A stretch of DNA of 64,000 nt from Nocardioides sp. 1609 (GTDB taxonomy: Bacteria > Actinomycetota > Actinomycetes > Propionibacteriales > Nocardioidaceae): the NCBI RefSeq assembly GCF_004522105.1, contig NZ_SPUJ01000004.1, forward strand, positions 310,001 to 374,000, written 5' to 3'. Position 1 is the stretch's first letter. Each line of letters begins with the position of its first letter. The notes beneath the pieces were generated by a model, which was not told where the DNA came from, did no database searches, and worked only from the letters and a program-made list of their open reading frames with translations. A program made the position numbers and the translations under genes. Positions 19,977-27,856 of the stretch are shown here, in pieces.

Positions 19977-21581
19977 TCAGGGGAGGTCGCGCTCGGCGAT
20001 CCGGCGCCGGACGGTCGCCTGCACCCGGTCGTCGACGAACGGGTCGTCGGGTCCGAGGTCGGGGTGGAAGACCCACGTCACCCCGCCGAACGCGTCGACC
20101 AGGTCGCCGCCGGGGGCGGTCGGCACGCGCAGGCACGAGTCGTGCAGCAGGTCGAGGACGGCGATGCCGAGGCTCTCCGGGCGCCGACCGGACAGGACGA
20201 CGCTCAGGCCGGCCTCGGCGCCGTGCAGCACGAGCTGGTGGACCGCCGTCACCGAGGCGTCGTCGAGGCCGTTCGGGAAGTCGGGGAGCAGCACCAGCCG
20301 CCCCGGTCGGTGCTCGGGAGCGAGGTCGCCGAGGCCCCCGGAGCGGCGGGCCAGGAGCACCAGGTTGACGTGCTCGACGTGCTGCTGGAGCACCCGCGCG
20401 GCGCTGCCCGGGTCGGTGGCCGGCGGCTGGTCGGTCGGCAGGTGGCCGAGCCCCGCGCGACCGCCGACGTCGACGACGCTGACCCGCGGCGCCCGCGGCA
20501 GGGCGAGCAGGATCCGGGTCGTCAGGGCGGCCATCATCCGGCCGGCGACGACCTCGCCGCCGTCCTCGAGCTCGATCCAGACCGGAGGGGCGAGCGGCAG
20601 GACCCGGACCATCGGCAACCGGAAGTCGGGCGCGGACTCCAGGGCCAGCTCGCCGAGGCGGAAGGCCCAGGCGGGCTCCGGGCGGGCCCCCGGGTCGTCG
20701 GGGTGCCACGCCGGGGCCGACCACGGGGCGAGCGAGGCCGGCAGCACCCGGGCCAGGTCGGCGAGCTCGCCGGTGAGCTGGGCGAGGTCGGCGTGGTGGC
20801 GGGCACGGGCCTCGGCGACGAGCTGGTCGCGACGCCGCTGCGCCTCCGCGCGGGCGGCGTCGCCCCGCGGGCCCATCCGCATCGACGGGTCGCCGACGAT
20901 GTGCTCGAGGTCGCGCTCGAGCCGCTGCTCGGCGAACGCCTCCGACGACTCGAACGACGCCGTCGTGCGCGACGCGTCGTCGAGGATCATGCCGATCCGG
21001 CGCACCGGGTCGTCGACGACCATCGGCGCGGCCTGCGCGGCCTGCGCAGGCTGGACGGGCTGGGTCGGGGCCGGCGGGGGAGGCGGCGGGGGAGCAGGGG
21101 GTGTGGCCGGGGACGCCGGCGCCGGGGCGTCGTACGCCGCGGCGAGCGCGCCCGGCCCGCCGGCGTACCCCTGGGCGAGCGCGCGGACCTTCCACGCACC
21201 CTCGCGCCGGTAGACCTCGGCCATCACCAGGGCCGTCTCGACGCTGAGCCGCTCGGGGGTGACGGTGAACGCGACGGCGCCGTCGGTGGTGAGCAGCTGG
21301 GCGGTCGGGGGCGGGCCGAACCCGGTGGCCACGACCACGACCCGGGCGACCGTCGCGTCGACGTCGGGCAGGTGCACGGTCACGCCCTCGACGGTGCCGC
21401 CGAGGTGCTCGACGCCGCCGCGGGACGGCGCCGCGTCGTCGACCCAGGCGGCCGCGTCGAGCGCCCGGCCGTCGGCGCCCAGCAGCAGCGCGGAGACCCG
21501 GGCGCCGGCGACGTACGCCGTGACGCGGGCGTCGGGCCAGGGCCGATTCTCCCCGCTGCGCAGGGCGGTGGGGTCGGCCAT
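19977..21581 (-). CDS. TerD-domain protein with degenerate FtsK-like C-terminal domain
   Basis: A 534-residue protein. Residues 1-150 form a TerD-type domain ending in the family block YRREGAWKVRALAQGYAGG. A linker of prolines and alanines runs over about residues 152-185. The rest resembles the nucleotide-binding domains found with TerD proteins, with a coiled region (EAFAEQRLERDLEH onward), VSVVDVGGRAGLGHL, and a Walker-B-like RLVLLPDFP. I cannot find a Walker A P-loop, so ATP hydrolysis is doubtful. TerD proteins bind calcium and belong to tellurite or stress-response modules. It lies 4 nt downstream of the double-TerD gene and is probably co-transcribed with it. Confidence 0.75.
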   Translation of the reverse strand: MADPTALRSGENRPWPDARVTAYVAGARVSALLLGADGRALDAAAWVDDAAPSRGGVEHLGGTVEGVTVHLPDVDATVARVVVVATGFGPPPTAQLLTTDGAVAFTVTPERLSVETALVMAEVYRREGAWKVRALAQGYAGGPGALAAAYDAPAPASPATPPAPPPPPPPAPTQPVQPAQAAQAAPMVVDDPVRRIGMILDDASRTTASFESSEAFAEQRLERDLEHIVGDPSMRMGPRGDAARAEAQRRRDQLVAEARARHHADLAQLTGELADLARVLPASLAPWSAPAWHPDDPGARPEPAWAFRLGELALESAPDFRLPMVRVLPLAPPVWIELEDGGEVVAGRMMAALTTRILLALPRAPRVSVVDVGGRAGLGHLPTDQPPATDPGSAARVLQQHVEHVNLVLLARRSGGLGDLAPEHRPGRLVLLPDFPNGLDDASVTAVHQLVLHGAEAGLSVVLSGRRPESLGIAVLDLLHDSCLRVPTAPGGDLVDAFGGVTWVFHPDLGPDDPFVDDRVQATVRRRIAERDLP

Positions 21582-21585
21582 CGGG

Positions 21586-22899
21586 CTACTTGGTGAGGTA
21601 GGCGTTCAGCAGCGGCAGGGCGTCGAGGGGCGTCTTGGCCTGGATGCCGTCGCCGATCGCGGTGAACTTCCAGTCCGACCCCACCCGGTGCAGCTTGGCC
21701 ATCACCATGCCGGTGTAGGCCATGCCGCCGGTCAGCGTGTAGCGGGCGAGCTCGCCGTCGGCGTGGTCGATGAGCCGGCAGAAGGCGTTCTGGATCTGCT
21801 CGAACGTCTGGCCCTGGTAGCTGGTCACGATGAAGAAGACCGTGTCGACGTGCACCGGCACGCGGGTCAGGTCGACGGCCACGACCTCGTCGTCGCCGTC
21901 GCCCTCGCCGGTCCGGTTGTCACCCATGTGCTGGATGGAGCCGTCCTTGGTGGTCAGGTTGTTGTAGAACGCCAGGTCGGCCACCTGGCCGCCGGCGAAC
22001 AGCACCGCCGAGGCGTCGAGGTCGACGTCGACCTCCCGGCTGCCGAAGAAGCCGCCCTTCTTGATGGCGTCCCAGCCCAGGCCCATCCGGACCATCGTGA
22101 GCTTCTGGTTGTCGTCCTTGACGAGGTTGACCGTCTGGCCCTTGGTGAGGTTCACCGGACGGCCCTTGGTGAGGTTGACGCCGCCACCGGACGCGGGGGC
22201 CGGTGCGGCCGGAGCGGGCGGCGGCGGGGGCGTCGAGGACGACGGGGGCGGGGGCGGCGGCGTCGGCGTGGACGGCGGCGTGGCCGGCTGGCCGTAGACC
22301 GGGGCCGGCGGCGGGGGAGTGGGCGCGGGGGCGGCGACCGGGGGCGCGGGGGCGGGCGGCGGCGGCGTCGGGGCGGCCGGGGCGGCGGGGGCCGGCTCGT
22401 CGCTGGCGTCGATGCCGTGGTCGCTGAGCAGGGCGGCCAGCCCGCCGGCGTACCCCTGGCCGACGGCGCGGACCTTCCAGGCGCCCTGGCGGCGGTAGAT
22501 CTCCAGCGGCATCACGATGGTCTCCGACGACAGGTCGGTCATCGCGAACTCCACGAGCGGCGTCCCGGTCCCGTCGGCCACCCGGGCGACCGGCTGGCCG
22601 ACCTGGCCGAAGGTCTTGCCGCCGTCGTCGAGGGAGGTGACGAGGCGGACGATCTCCACGTCGGCCGGCACCGCGCCGAGGTCGATCGCGACCTGCCACC
22701 CCGCGCCCCCGGACGGCGACTTGCACTGCACGCCCGGACCGTCGGGGGCGTTGTAGAAGACGAAGTCGCTCTCGCCGCGGACCTTCCCGCCGGGCGCCAG
22801 CAGCAGCGCGGACAGGTCGGCGGTCGCGGCGATGTCGACCGTCACCGTCAGCTGCGTCGCGTCGAGCGGAGCGTTGGTGCCTTTGGTCAGCTGGATCAT
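21586..22899 (-). CDS. Double TerD-domain stress protein
   Basis: A 437-residue protein with two TerD domains. The first is residues 1-190 (starting IQLTKGTNAPLDA, ending YRRQGAWKVRAVGQGYAGG). A proline-rich linker of about 70 residues follows, then the second domain from VNLTKGRPVNLTKGQTVNL. The second keeps the acidic calcium-site stretch SIQHMGDNRTGEGDGDDE seen in classic TerD, while the equivalent part of the first is reduced. ATG 22899 is preferred because IQLTKG is the normal TerD beginning. A longer frame to 23007 lacks homology. A TAGGTT -10 element lies about 60 nt upstream. Role: calcium-binding, membrane-associated stress response by family, with the exact stress unknown. Confidence 0.87.
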   Translation of the reverse strand: MIQLTKGTNAPLDATQLTVTVDIAATADLSALLLAPGGKVRGESDFVFYNAPDGPGVQCKSPSGGAGWQVAIDLGAVPADVEIVRLVTSLDDGGKTFGQVGQPVARVADGTGTPLVEFAMTDLSSETIVMPLEIYRRQGAWKVRAVGQGYAGGLAALLSDHGIDASDEPAPAAPAAPTPPPPAPAPPVAAPAPTPPPPAPVYGQPATPPSTPTPPPPPPSSSTPPPPPAPAAPAPASGGGVNLTKGRPVNLTKGQTVNLVKDDNQKLTMVRMGLGWDAIKKGGFFGSREVDVDLDASAVLFAGGQVADLAFYNNLTTKDGSIQHMGDNRTGEGDGDDEVVAVDLTRVPVHVDTVFFIVTSYQGQTFEQIQNAFCRLIDHADGELARYTLTGGMAYTGMVMAKLHRVGSDWKFTAIGDGIQAKTPLDALPLLNAYLTK

Positions 22900-22957
22900 G
22901 CGTCCGTGGTCCTGTCGTCGTGCGGGCGGGATCGGCTCCGGGGAGCCGCGTGAGGGC

Positions 22958-22963
22958 AACCTA
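22958..22963 (-). promoter_or_regulatory. Candidate -10 element TAGGTT for the TerD genes
   Basis: Minus-strand TAGGTT would start transcription near 22951 and give a leader of about 50 nt before the ATG at 22899. Confidence 0.4.
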
Positions 22964-23019
22964 CCTGCGCGGCCTGAACGGGGCGAGACACCTGTCCGCA
23001 CCCGCACCGGGGAGCCGTC

Positions 23020-23025
23020 TAGGAT
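23020..23025 (+). promoter_or_regulatory. -10 element TAGGAT for tRNA-Glu
   Basis: TAGGAT ends 13 nt before the mature tRNA, appropriate for a promoter giving a short 5' precursor. Confidence 0.45.
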
Positions 23026-23038
23026 GGTCGCCGTTCAG

Positions 23039-23111
23039 GCCCCCATCGTCTAGCGGCCCAGGACCCCGCCCTTTCACGGCGGTAGCACGGGTTCGAATCC
23101 CGTTGGGGGTA
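23039..23111 (+). tRNA. tRNA-Glu(TTC)
   Basis: Acceptor arms GCCCCCA and TGGGGGT pair, anticodon stem CCGCC/GGCGG encloses CTTTCAC (anticodon TTC), and the T-loop is TTCGAAT. CCA is not encoded. Confidence 0.95.
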
Positions 23112-23139
23112 CGACGCACGACGAGGTGCCACCCCTCGA

Positions 23140-23170
23140 TTGGGAGGCGGCGCCGAGTCTGAGTTACAGT
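23140..23170 (+). promoter_or_regulatory. Candidate promoter for tRNA-Asp
   Basis: TTGGGA at 23140-23145 and TACAGT at 23165-23170 are separated by 19 bp, placing a start about 40 nt before tRNA-Asp. Confidence 0.35.
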
Positions 23171-23218
23171 TCCACCGCTCCACTCGTGGGAGCGAGAGCA
23201 GCACCAGTAGTTCGAGAT

Positions 23219-23292
23219 GGCCCCGTAGCGCAGTTGGTTAGCGCGCCGCCCTGTCACGGCGGAGGCCGCGGGTTCGAGTCCCGTCGGGGTCG
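23219..23292 (+). tRNA. tRNA-Asp(GTC)
   Basis: Acceptor arms GGCCCCG and CGGGGTC pair with a wobble at the end, anticodon stem CCGCC/GGCGG encloses CTGTCAC (anticodon GTC), and the T-arm is intact. The discriminator base is G, as expected for tRNA-Asp. Confidence 0.95.
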
Positions 23293-23298
23293 CAGGTG

Positions 23299-23327
23299 AA
23301 CGCCCCAGGTCACTGACCTGGGGCGTT
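23299..23327 (+). terminator. Terminator after the tRNA-Glu/tRNA-Asp pair
   Basis: A near-perfect 14-bp inverted repeat (AACGCCCCAGGTCA and TGACCTGGGGCGTT) with a one-base centre, followed by a short T-containing run. Confidence 0.8.
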
Positions 23328-23367
23328 CCTGGATTTCGAGACTTCGCCGATCCGGCAGGATGGGCGG

Positions 23368-23730
23368 GTGCCGATGGAGATGGACCGTGACGCCTTCGAG
23401 TCCCTCGTCGACCGCGCCCTCGACGCGATCCCCGACGAGCTGGCCTCGCTGGTGCGCAACGTCGTGGTCCTGGTCGAGGACGAGCCGCCCGACGACGAGC
23501 CCGCCGACCTCCTCGGCCTCTACGACGGCATCGCGCTGACCGAGCGCAGCGACGTGATGATGGGCGGCCTCGAGCTGCCCGACCGGATCTTCGTGTTCCG
23601 CAACCCGCTGCTCGACTACTGCGACGACGAGGAGCAGCTGACCGAGGAGGTCCGGATCACCGTCGTCCACGAGATCGCGCACCACTTCGGCATCGACGAC
23701 GCCCGGCTGCACGACCTCGGCTACGCCTGA
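23368..23730 (+). CDS. Metallopeptidase family protein (minimal zincin, acidic)
   Basis: A 120-residue acidic protein of the small bacterial zincin family (PF06262 type, formerly DUF1025). The metal-binding motif HEIAHHFGIDD (HExxH with a downstream Asp) lies near the C-terminus at residues 103-113. Proteins of this family are soluble, and their substrates are mostly unknown. GTG 23368 is chosen because CAGGAT (23356-23361) sits 6 nt upstream as a leaderless -10 element. ATG 23374 is the alternative and would remove two residues. Confidence 0.85.
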   Translation: MPMEMDRDAFESLVDRALDAIPDELASLVRNVVVLVEDEPPDDEPADLLGLYDGIALTERSDVMMGGLELPDRIFVFRNPLLDYCDDEEQLTEEVRITVVHEIAHHFGIDDARLHDLGYA

Positions 23731-23740
23731 CGCCCGCGCG

Positions 23741-24061
23741 TCACCCGACCCAGTAGCCCAGCGCCGCGGCGCCGACCGACGCCACGATCGTCCCGGCGGC
23801 GTACCCCGCTCCCCGCCGGCCCAGGCGCACGGTCTGCACCGCGAACGCCGAGTACGTCGTGAGCCCGCCGCAGAAGCCGACGCCCAGCAGCGCGTAGGCC
23901 CGGCCGTCGACCGACAGCGCGACCAGGAGCCCCAGCACGAAGGAGCCCGCGACGTTGACCGCGAGCGTGCCCCACGGGACGTCGTCGTCGAGCCGGGTCG
24001 CGATCCAGAACCGGAGCGGCGCACCCAGGGCGGCGCCCAGCGCGACCAGCAGCGCGCTCAC
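23741..24061 (-). CDS. crcB: Fluoride channel subunit CrcB/Fluc (second of pair)
   Basis: A 106-residue membrane protein with four predicted helices. Family landmarks are GAPLRFWI in helix 1, WGTLAVNVAGSFVLG (the Asn-rich pore segment), and the break motif GFCGGLTTYSAFA. Fluc channels are dual-topology dimers that expel fluoride. Two adjacent short genes, as here, usually encode the two halves of a heterodimer. GTG start overlaps the stop of the upstream crcB copy by 4 nt. No fluoride riboswitch is possible in this position because there is no leader. Confidence 0.9.
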   Translation of the reverse strand: MSALLVALGAALGAPLRFWIATRLDDDVPWGTLAVNVAGSFVLGLLVALSVDGRAYALLGVGFCGGLTTYSAFAVQTVRLGRRGAGYAAGTIVASVGAAALGYWVG

Positions 24062-24468
24062 GCGTCACCGCCCTCGGTCGCGACCTCGTCCTGCGCCGCG
24101 GGGGTCGACCACCGGGTGGCCAGGACCACCACGGCGCAGCAGGCCACCAGGGTGGCCAGCACGTACGCCCCGGCGAGCCCGGCGCGGCCGTCGGCCAGCA
24201 GTGCCCGCGTCTCCTCGGCGTAGGCCGACAGGGTGGTGTAGCCGCCGAGCAGGCCGGGTCCGAGTGCCGCGGTCCAGACGACCGAGCGGCGCACCGGAGC
24301 CAGGCCGGGCAGCAGGGCGAGCAGGAACGCGCCGGTGACGTTGATCGCGAACGTCGTCCAGGGGAAGCCGTCGTGCGGGGGGAACCACTCGCCGAGACCG
24401 AAGCGCAGCACGGCTCCCGCCGCCCCGCCCAGGGCCACGACCGGCAGCAGCCGGCCCGGCGGTCTCAC
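24058..24468 (-). CDS. crcB: Fluoride channel subunit CrcB/Fluc (first of pair)
   Basis: A 136-residue four-helix protein with the motifs GGAAGAVLRFGL, WTTFAINVTGAF and GLLGGYTTLSAYAEE, the last containing the conserved TT of the fluoride path. It is somewhat longer than its partner because of a charged C-terminal tail (STPAAQDEVATEGGDA). The GTG start at 24468 overlaps by 4 nt the stop of the RsbW-like gene, an unexpected operon partner. The frame is open further upstream but that is the wrong frame of the kinase gene. Confidence 0.88.
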   Translation of the reverse strand: MRPPGRLLPVVALGGAAGAVLRFGLGEWFPPHDGFPWTTFAINVTGAFLLALLPGLAPVRRSVVWTAALGPGLLGGYTTLSAYAEETRALLADGRAGLAGAYVLATLVACCAVVVLATRWSTPAAQDEVATEGGDA

Positions 24469-25412
24469 GAGACGCTGGAGCGGCGCTGCTCGGACCCCGT
24501 GGAGGACGTCGGGAACGCGGTCGGCTCCCCGCCGTCGGCCTGGCGGACGAACTCGCCGAGGAACCACGCCTGGAAGGTGTGCTGGGAGGGCGTGCGCGCC
24601 AGCGAGAGCATCTTCTCCTCGCGGGCGAAGGCGTCGGTGAGGTCGAGCAGCTCGACGAAGCGCCCGACGCCGCGGGCCTCGGTGCGACCCATCACGACCT
24701 CGAGGTCGGTGTGGGTCAGCCCGTCCTCCTGCGCGCGACCGACCTCGTCGCGCATCACGCCGAGGGTGAGCGGGCGGCCGAGCTGGGCGAAGACGTCGGC
24801 GAGGTCCTTGGCGAGCGGGTAGTCGGCCTCGTGCGCCATCGCGAGCAGGCGCACCTCCCGGCGCAGCTCGCGGAAGTGGTTGTAGAAGGAGGCGTAGTCC
24901 TTGACCGGCACGTTGAGCAGGCGGAACCGCATCGGGTCGGCGGGCTGGTCGCCACCCTGCTGGCCGTGGCCCGCGACGAGGCCGGTGATGATGCCCTCGG
25001 CGCCGTCGTCCTCGGCGAACTCGGGGGCGGGCGCGCACCAGACGGTCTTGCCCTCGTCCTCGATGTCGGCGCCCCAGGCGTCGCTGGCCCGGGCGACGAT
25101 GCTGAGCCCGCGCCCGAACGTCAGCAGGTCGTCGAGGTCGTCGCCGGTCGGCGGGGCGGGCAGTGTCGGTGCCTCGGTGGAGCCGTCGCCGACCTCGATC
25201 CGCGGGTGCTCACGGGTGCCGCGGACCCGGACCCGGATCGGCGGGGCGCCGTGCAGGAGGGCGTTGGTGACCAGCTCGGAGACCGCCATCTCGGCGCACT
25301 CGACGAGGTCGCTGCGCCCGATGTCCACGAACGTGCTGACGACCCATCGCCGTGCGTCCTGCACGCTGCGAGGGCCGGCACCCAGCGAGAGTGCAGGCCG
25401 GTTCAGTGGCAC
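24465..25412 (-). CDS. RsbW/anti-sigma-type ATP-binding protein with extra C-terminal domain
   Basis: A 315-residue protein. Residues 1-140 are an HATPase_c domain of the anti-sigma serine kinase family: N-box AEMAVSELVTNALLHG and G-box TFGRGLSIVAR. The following 175 residues, from about PMRFRLLNVPVKDY, form a mostly helical region found on some actinobacterial RsbW-like proteins. Anti-sigma kinases control sigma factors or phosphorylate anti-sigma antagonists, and no sigma or antagonist gene is nearby. GTG start. The gene is followed by two crcB genes with overlapping ends. Regulatory role by family, partner unknown. Confidence 0.75.
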   Translation of the reverse strand: MPLNRPALSLGAGPRSVQDARRWVVSTFVDIGRSDLVECAEMAVSELVTNALLHGAPPIRVRVRGTREHPRIEVGDGSTEAPTLPAPPTGDDLDDLLTFGRGLSIVARASDAWGADIEDEGKTVWCAPAPEFAEDDGAEGIITGLVAGHGQQGGDQPADPMRFRLLNVPVKDYASFYNHFRELRREVRLLAMAHEADYPLAKDLADVFAQLGRPLTLGVMRDEVGRAQEDGLTHTDLEVVMGRTEARGVGRFVELLDLTDAFAREEKMLSLARTPSQHTFQAWFLGEFVRQADGGEPTAFPTSSTGSEQRRSSVS

Positions 25413-25650
25413 GTCGGTAGCTCCGGGTCAGGGCGAGGGACAGGCTGGTGGGTGGGCGACACGGGGAGGGACCGGATCGGGGCTCGCCTACCCGCCCGTC
25501 CACGGGCCAAACGCGAGAAGTTGAAAATACTCCCATCTCGTTGCTGTGACCGACGAGACGCGCCCGCGAGATAGTGGCGGGAAGGGGTCGTTCGGGACAA
25601 TGGTTGTACCGACGACACCCACCACAGCCCACCACAGCCACGGAGCCCCC

Positions 25651-27144
25651 ATGTCGAGCAGTGCGAGCAAGTCCCAGCCGACCGACCACGGCGGTGTCCA
25701 CCGCGTGGTGGTCGTCGGATCCGGGTTCGGCGGCCTGTTCGGCACCAAGGCGCTCAAGCGCTCCGACGTCGACATCACGATGGTCGCGAAGACGACGCAC
25801 CACCTCTTCCAGCCGCTGCTCTACCAGGTGGCCACCGGCATCCTGTCCGAGGGAGAGATCGCGCCGCCGACCCGCGAGATCCTCGCCAGCCAGAAGAACG
25901 CGCGGGTGCTGCTCGGTGAGGTCACCGACATCGACCTCGACGACCGCACCGTCACCTCGCACGTGCTCGGCCGCACGATCACCATCGGCTACGACTCGCT
26001 GATCGTCGCCGCCGGCGCCGGGCAGTCCTACTTCGGCAACGACCGGTTCGCCGAGTTCGCCCCCGGCATGAAGAGCGTCGACGACGCCCTCGAGCTGCGC
26101 GGCCGGATCTTCGGCGCCTTCGAGATGGCCGAGCTGGGCGCCAGCCGCGGCGAGGACGTCGACCACCTCCTGACGTTCGTCGTCGTCGGTGCGGGCCCCA
26201 CCGGCGTCGAGATGGCCGGCCAGATCGCCGAGCTCGCGCACCGCACCCTCAAGCGCGACTTCCGCTCGATCAACACCCGCACCGCTCGCGTCATCCTGGT
26301 CGACGCCGCGCCCCAGGTGCTGCCGCCGTTCGGCCACAAGCTCGGGCTCTGGACCAAGCAGAAGCTCGAGAAGATGGGCGTGGAGGTGATGCTCGGCGCG
26401 ATGGTGACCGACGTCTTCGAGCGCGGCCTGACCGTGAAGTTCAAGGACGGCCGCGAGGAGACCATCGACGCGGTCACCAAGGTGTGGGCCGCCGGCGTCC
26501 AGGCCTCCCCGCTGGCCAAGGTCCTCTCCGAGCAGACCGGGACGCCGCTCGACCGGGCCGGCCGGATCGCGGTCAACCCCGACCTCACGCTCACCGGCTA
26601 CCCCGAGGTGTTCGTCGTCGGCGACATGATCGCGCTCGACAACCTCCCCGGCGTGGCCCAGGTCGCGATCCAGGGCGCCAAGTACGCCGCCAAGGAGATC
26701 GACGGCCGCATCAAGGGCAAGCCGTCGCAGGGCCCGTTCAAGTACTTCGACAAGGGCTCGATGGCCACCATCAGCCGGTTCAACGCCGTCGCGGCGATCG
26801 GCAAGGTGCGCCTGACCGGCTTCATCGCCTGGCTGATGTGGCTGGCCGTCCACCTCGTCTACATCACCGGATTCAAGAACCGGCTCTCCGCGGTGATGCA
26901 CTGGTTCGTCTCGTTCCTCGGCCGCGGCCGCTCCGAGCGGACCTCGACCGAGCAGCAGATCTTCGCCCGCAGCGCCCTGGCGCGGCTCGAGCGCGGCGCG
27001 GTCGACCTGGTCTCCCAGCCCGACGTGGCCGAGGAGGTCCACCCGACCGAGACCCGCGAGGAGCTCGAGGCGCGTGCCCTCGAGGAGGTCCGCCTCACCG
27101 ACGAGAGCAAGCGCGGCGTGAAGGCCGCCTCCGGCAGCATCTGA
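25651..27144 (+). CDS. ndh: Type II NADH dehydrogenase
   Basis: A 497-residue membrane-associated flavoprotein that transfers electrons from NADH to menaquinone without pumping protons. The FAD motif is VVVVGSGFGGLFGTKAL near the N-terminus. HHLFQPLLYQVATGILSEG is the hallmark of the family. The NADH-binding motif is VVVGAGPTGVEMAGQIAEL, and VFVVGDM closes the FAD site. The hydrophobic pair of segments near residues 390-420 (LTGFIAWLMWLAVHLVY) anchors it in the membrane. ATG 25651 has GGAG 5 nt upstream. Earlier in-frame starts would add unmatched sequence. Confidence 0.92.
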   Translation: MSSSASKSQPTDHGGVHRVVVVGSGFGGLFGTKALKRSDVDITMVAKTTHHLFQPLLYQVATGILSEGEIAPPTREILASQKNARVLLGEVTDIDLDDRTVTSHVLGRTITIGYDSLIVAAGAGQSYFGNDRFAEFAPGMKSVDDALELRGRIFGAFEMAELGASRGEDVDHLLTFVVVGAGPTGVEMAGQIAELAHRTLKRDFRSINTRTARVILVDAAPQVLPPFGHKLGLWTKQKLEKMGVEVMLGAMVTDVFERGLTVKFKDGREETIDAVTKVWAAGVQASPLAKVLSEQTGTPLDRAGRIAVNPDLTLTGYPEVFVVGDMIALDNLPGVAQVAIQGAKYAAKEIDGRIKGKPSQGPFKYFDKGSMATISRFNAVAAIGKVRLTGFIAWLMWLAVHLVYITGFKNRLSAVMHWFVSFLGRGRSERTSTEQQIFARSALARLERGAVDLVSQPDVAEEVHPTETREELEARALEEVRLTDESKRGVKAASGSI

Positions 27145-27148
27145 GCCG

Positions 27149-27154
27149 GATAAT
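27149..27154 (+). promoter_or_regulatory. Candidate -10 element GATAAT for the GNAT gene
   Basis: GATAAT, close to the TATAAT consensus, lies 4 nt after the ndh stop and about 39 nt before the GNAT start. Confidence 0.4.
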
Positions 27155-27192
27155 TGGTTGAGGGCGCTCGGCGCGCCCTGGTGGGATCGAGC

Positions 27193-27756
27193 ATGACCGC
27201 GCTCGCCGTGCCCGACGTCCGCCTGCACCCGACCTGGGCGGCGACGCTGGCCGAGTTCGCCTCGGCCCTCCCGGAGCCGGAGCACCCGCACGGCTCGGGC
27301 GTGCCCGCCGGGCACTGGCCGGCGCTCGACGGCGACGGGTGCGCGACGTTCGTCGCCCACGTCCTGGAGCATGCCGACCCGGCTGCCGCGCTGCCCGATG
27401 GCCGGGTGCACTGCACCTACTTCTGGGTTCTGGACGCCGACCCGGTGCCCCGCGACGCCGACGACCCGATGGTCGGGTTCGTCGCCGTCCGGCACCGGCT
27501 CAACGACTTCCTGCTCGAGCTCGGCGGCCACATCGGCTACTCGGTGCGTCCCTCGCGCCGCGGCCGGGGGCACGCCGGACGGGCCCTCGGGCTGGCGCTG
27601 GCGCACGCCCGCGGGCTCGGTCTGGACCGTGCGCTGCTGACCTGCGACGTCGACAACGAGGCGTCGCGGCGCACGATCGAGCGTGCCGGCGGCGTCCGGG
27701 AGGACACCCGCCAGGGGAAGCACCGCTTCTGGATCGACCTCGGGCCGGCCGCGTGA
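27193..27756 (+). CDS. GNAT family N-acetyltransferase
   Basis: A 187-residue acetyltransferase. The acetyl-CoA pyrophosphate loop is RRGRGHAGRALGLALAHA in the second half, preceded by strand IGYSVRPS and followed by TCDVDNEASRRTIERAGG, the usual C-terminal GNAT block. It resembles YjaB/small-molecule acetyltransferases that include a GHWPALDGD-type N-terminal segment. The acceptor is not identifiable. ATG 27193 is preferred. A TTG at 27154 would overlap the probable -10 element. Confidence 0.82.
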   Translation: MTALAVPDVRLHPTWAATLAEFASALPEPEHPHGSGVPAGHWPALDGDGCATFVAHVLEHADPAAALPDGRVHCTYFWVLDADPVPRDADDPMVGFVAVRHRLNDFLLELGGHIGYSVRPSRRGRGHAGRALGLALAHARGLGLDRALLTCDVDNEASRRTIERAGGVREDTRQGKHRFWIDLGPAA

Positions 27757-27777
27757 GGCCGGCAGCACCGGCGCGCT

Positions 27778-27789
27778 GAACGATCGTTC
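27778..27789. promoter_or_regulatory. 12-bp palindromic operator GAACGATCGTTC upstream of acyl-CoA dehydrogenase
   Basis: A perfect palindrome of the AACGxxCGTT type bound by many TetR-family repressors of lipid and acyl-CoA genes. It overlaps the -35 region of a candidate promoter whose -10 would be CAGACT at 27811-27816. Confidence 0.45.
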
Positions 27790-27856
27790 GGTTTTCTCGC
27801 GGGGCAGTGCCAGACTGGCCGACGTCCGGTCCACCCCTCGTCCTCCAGGAGCCTCC

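Noticed and set aside
23741-24468. Fluoride riboswitch
   Set aside because: The crcB genes overlap each other and the upstream gene, leaving no leader, and no riboswitch-like sequence is seen upstream of the kinase gene.
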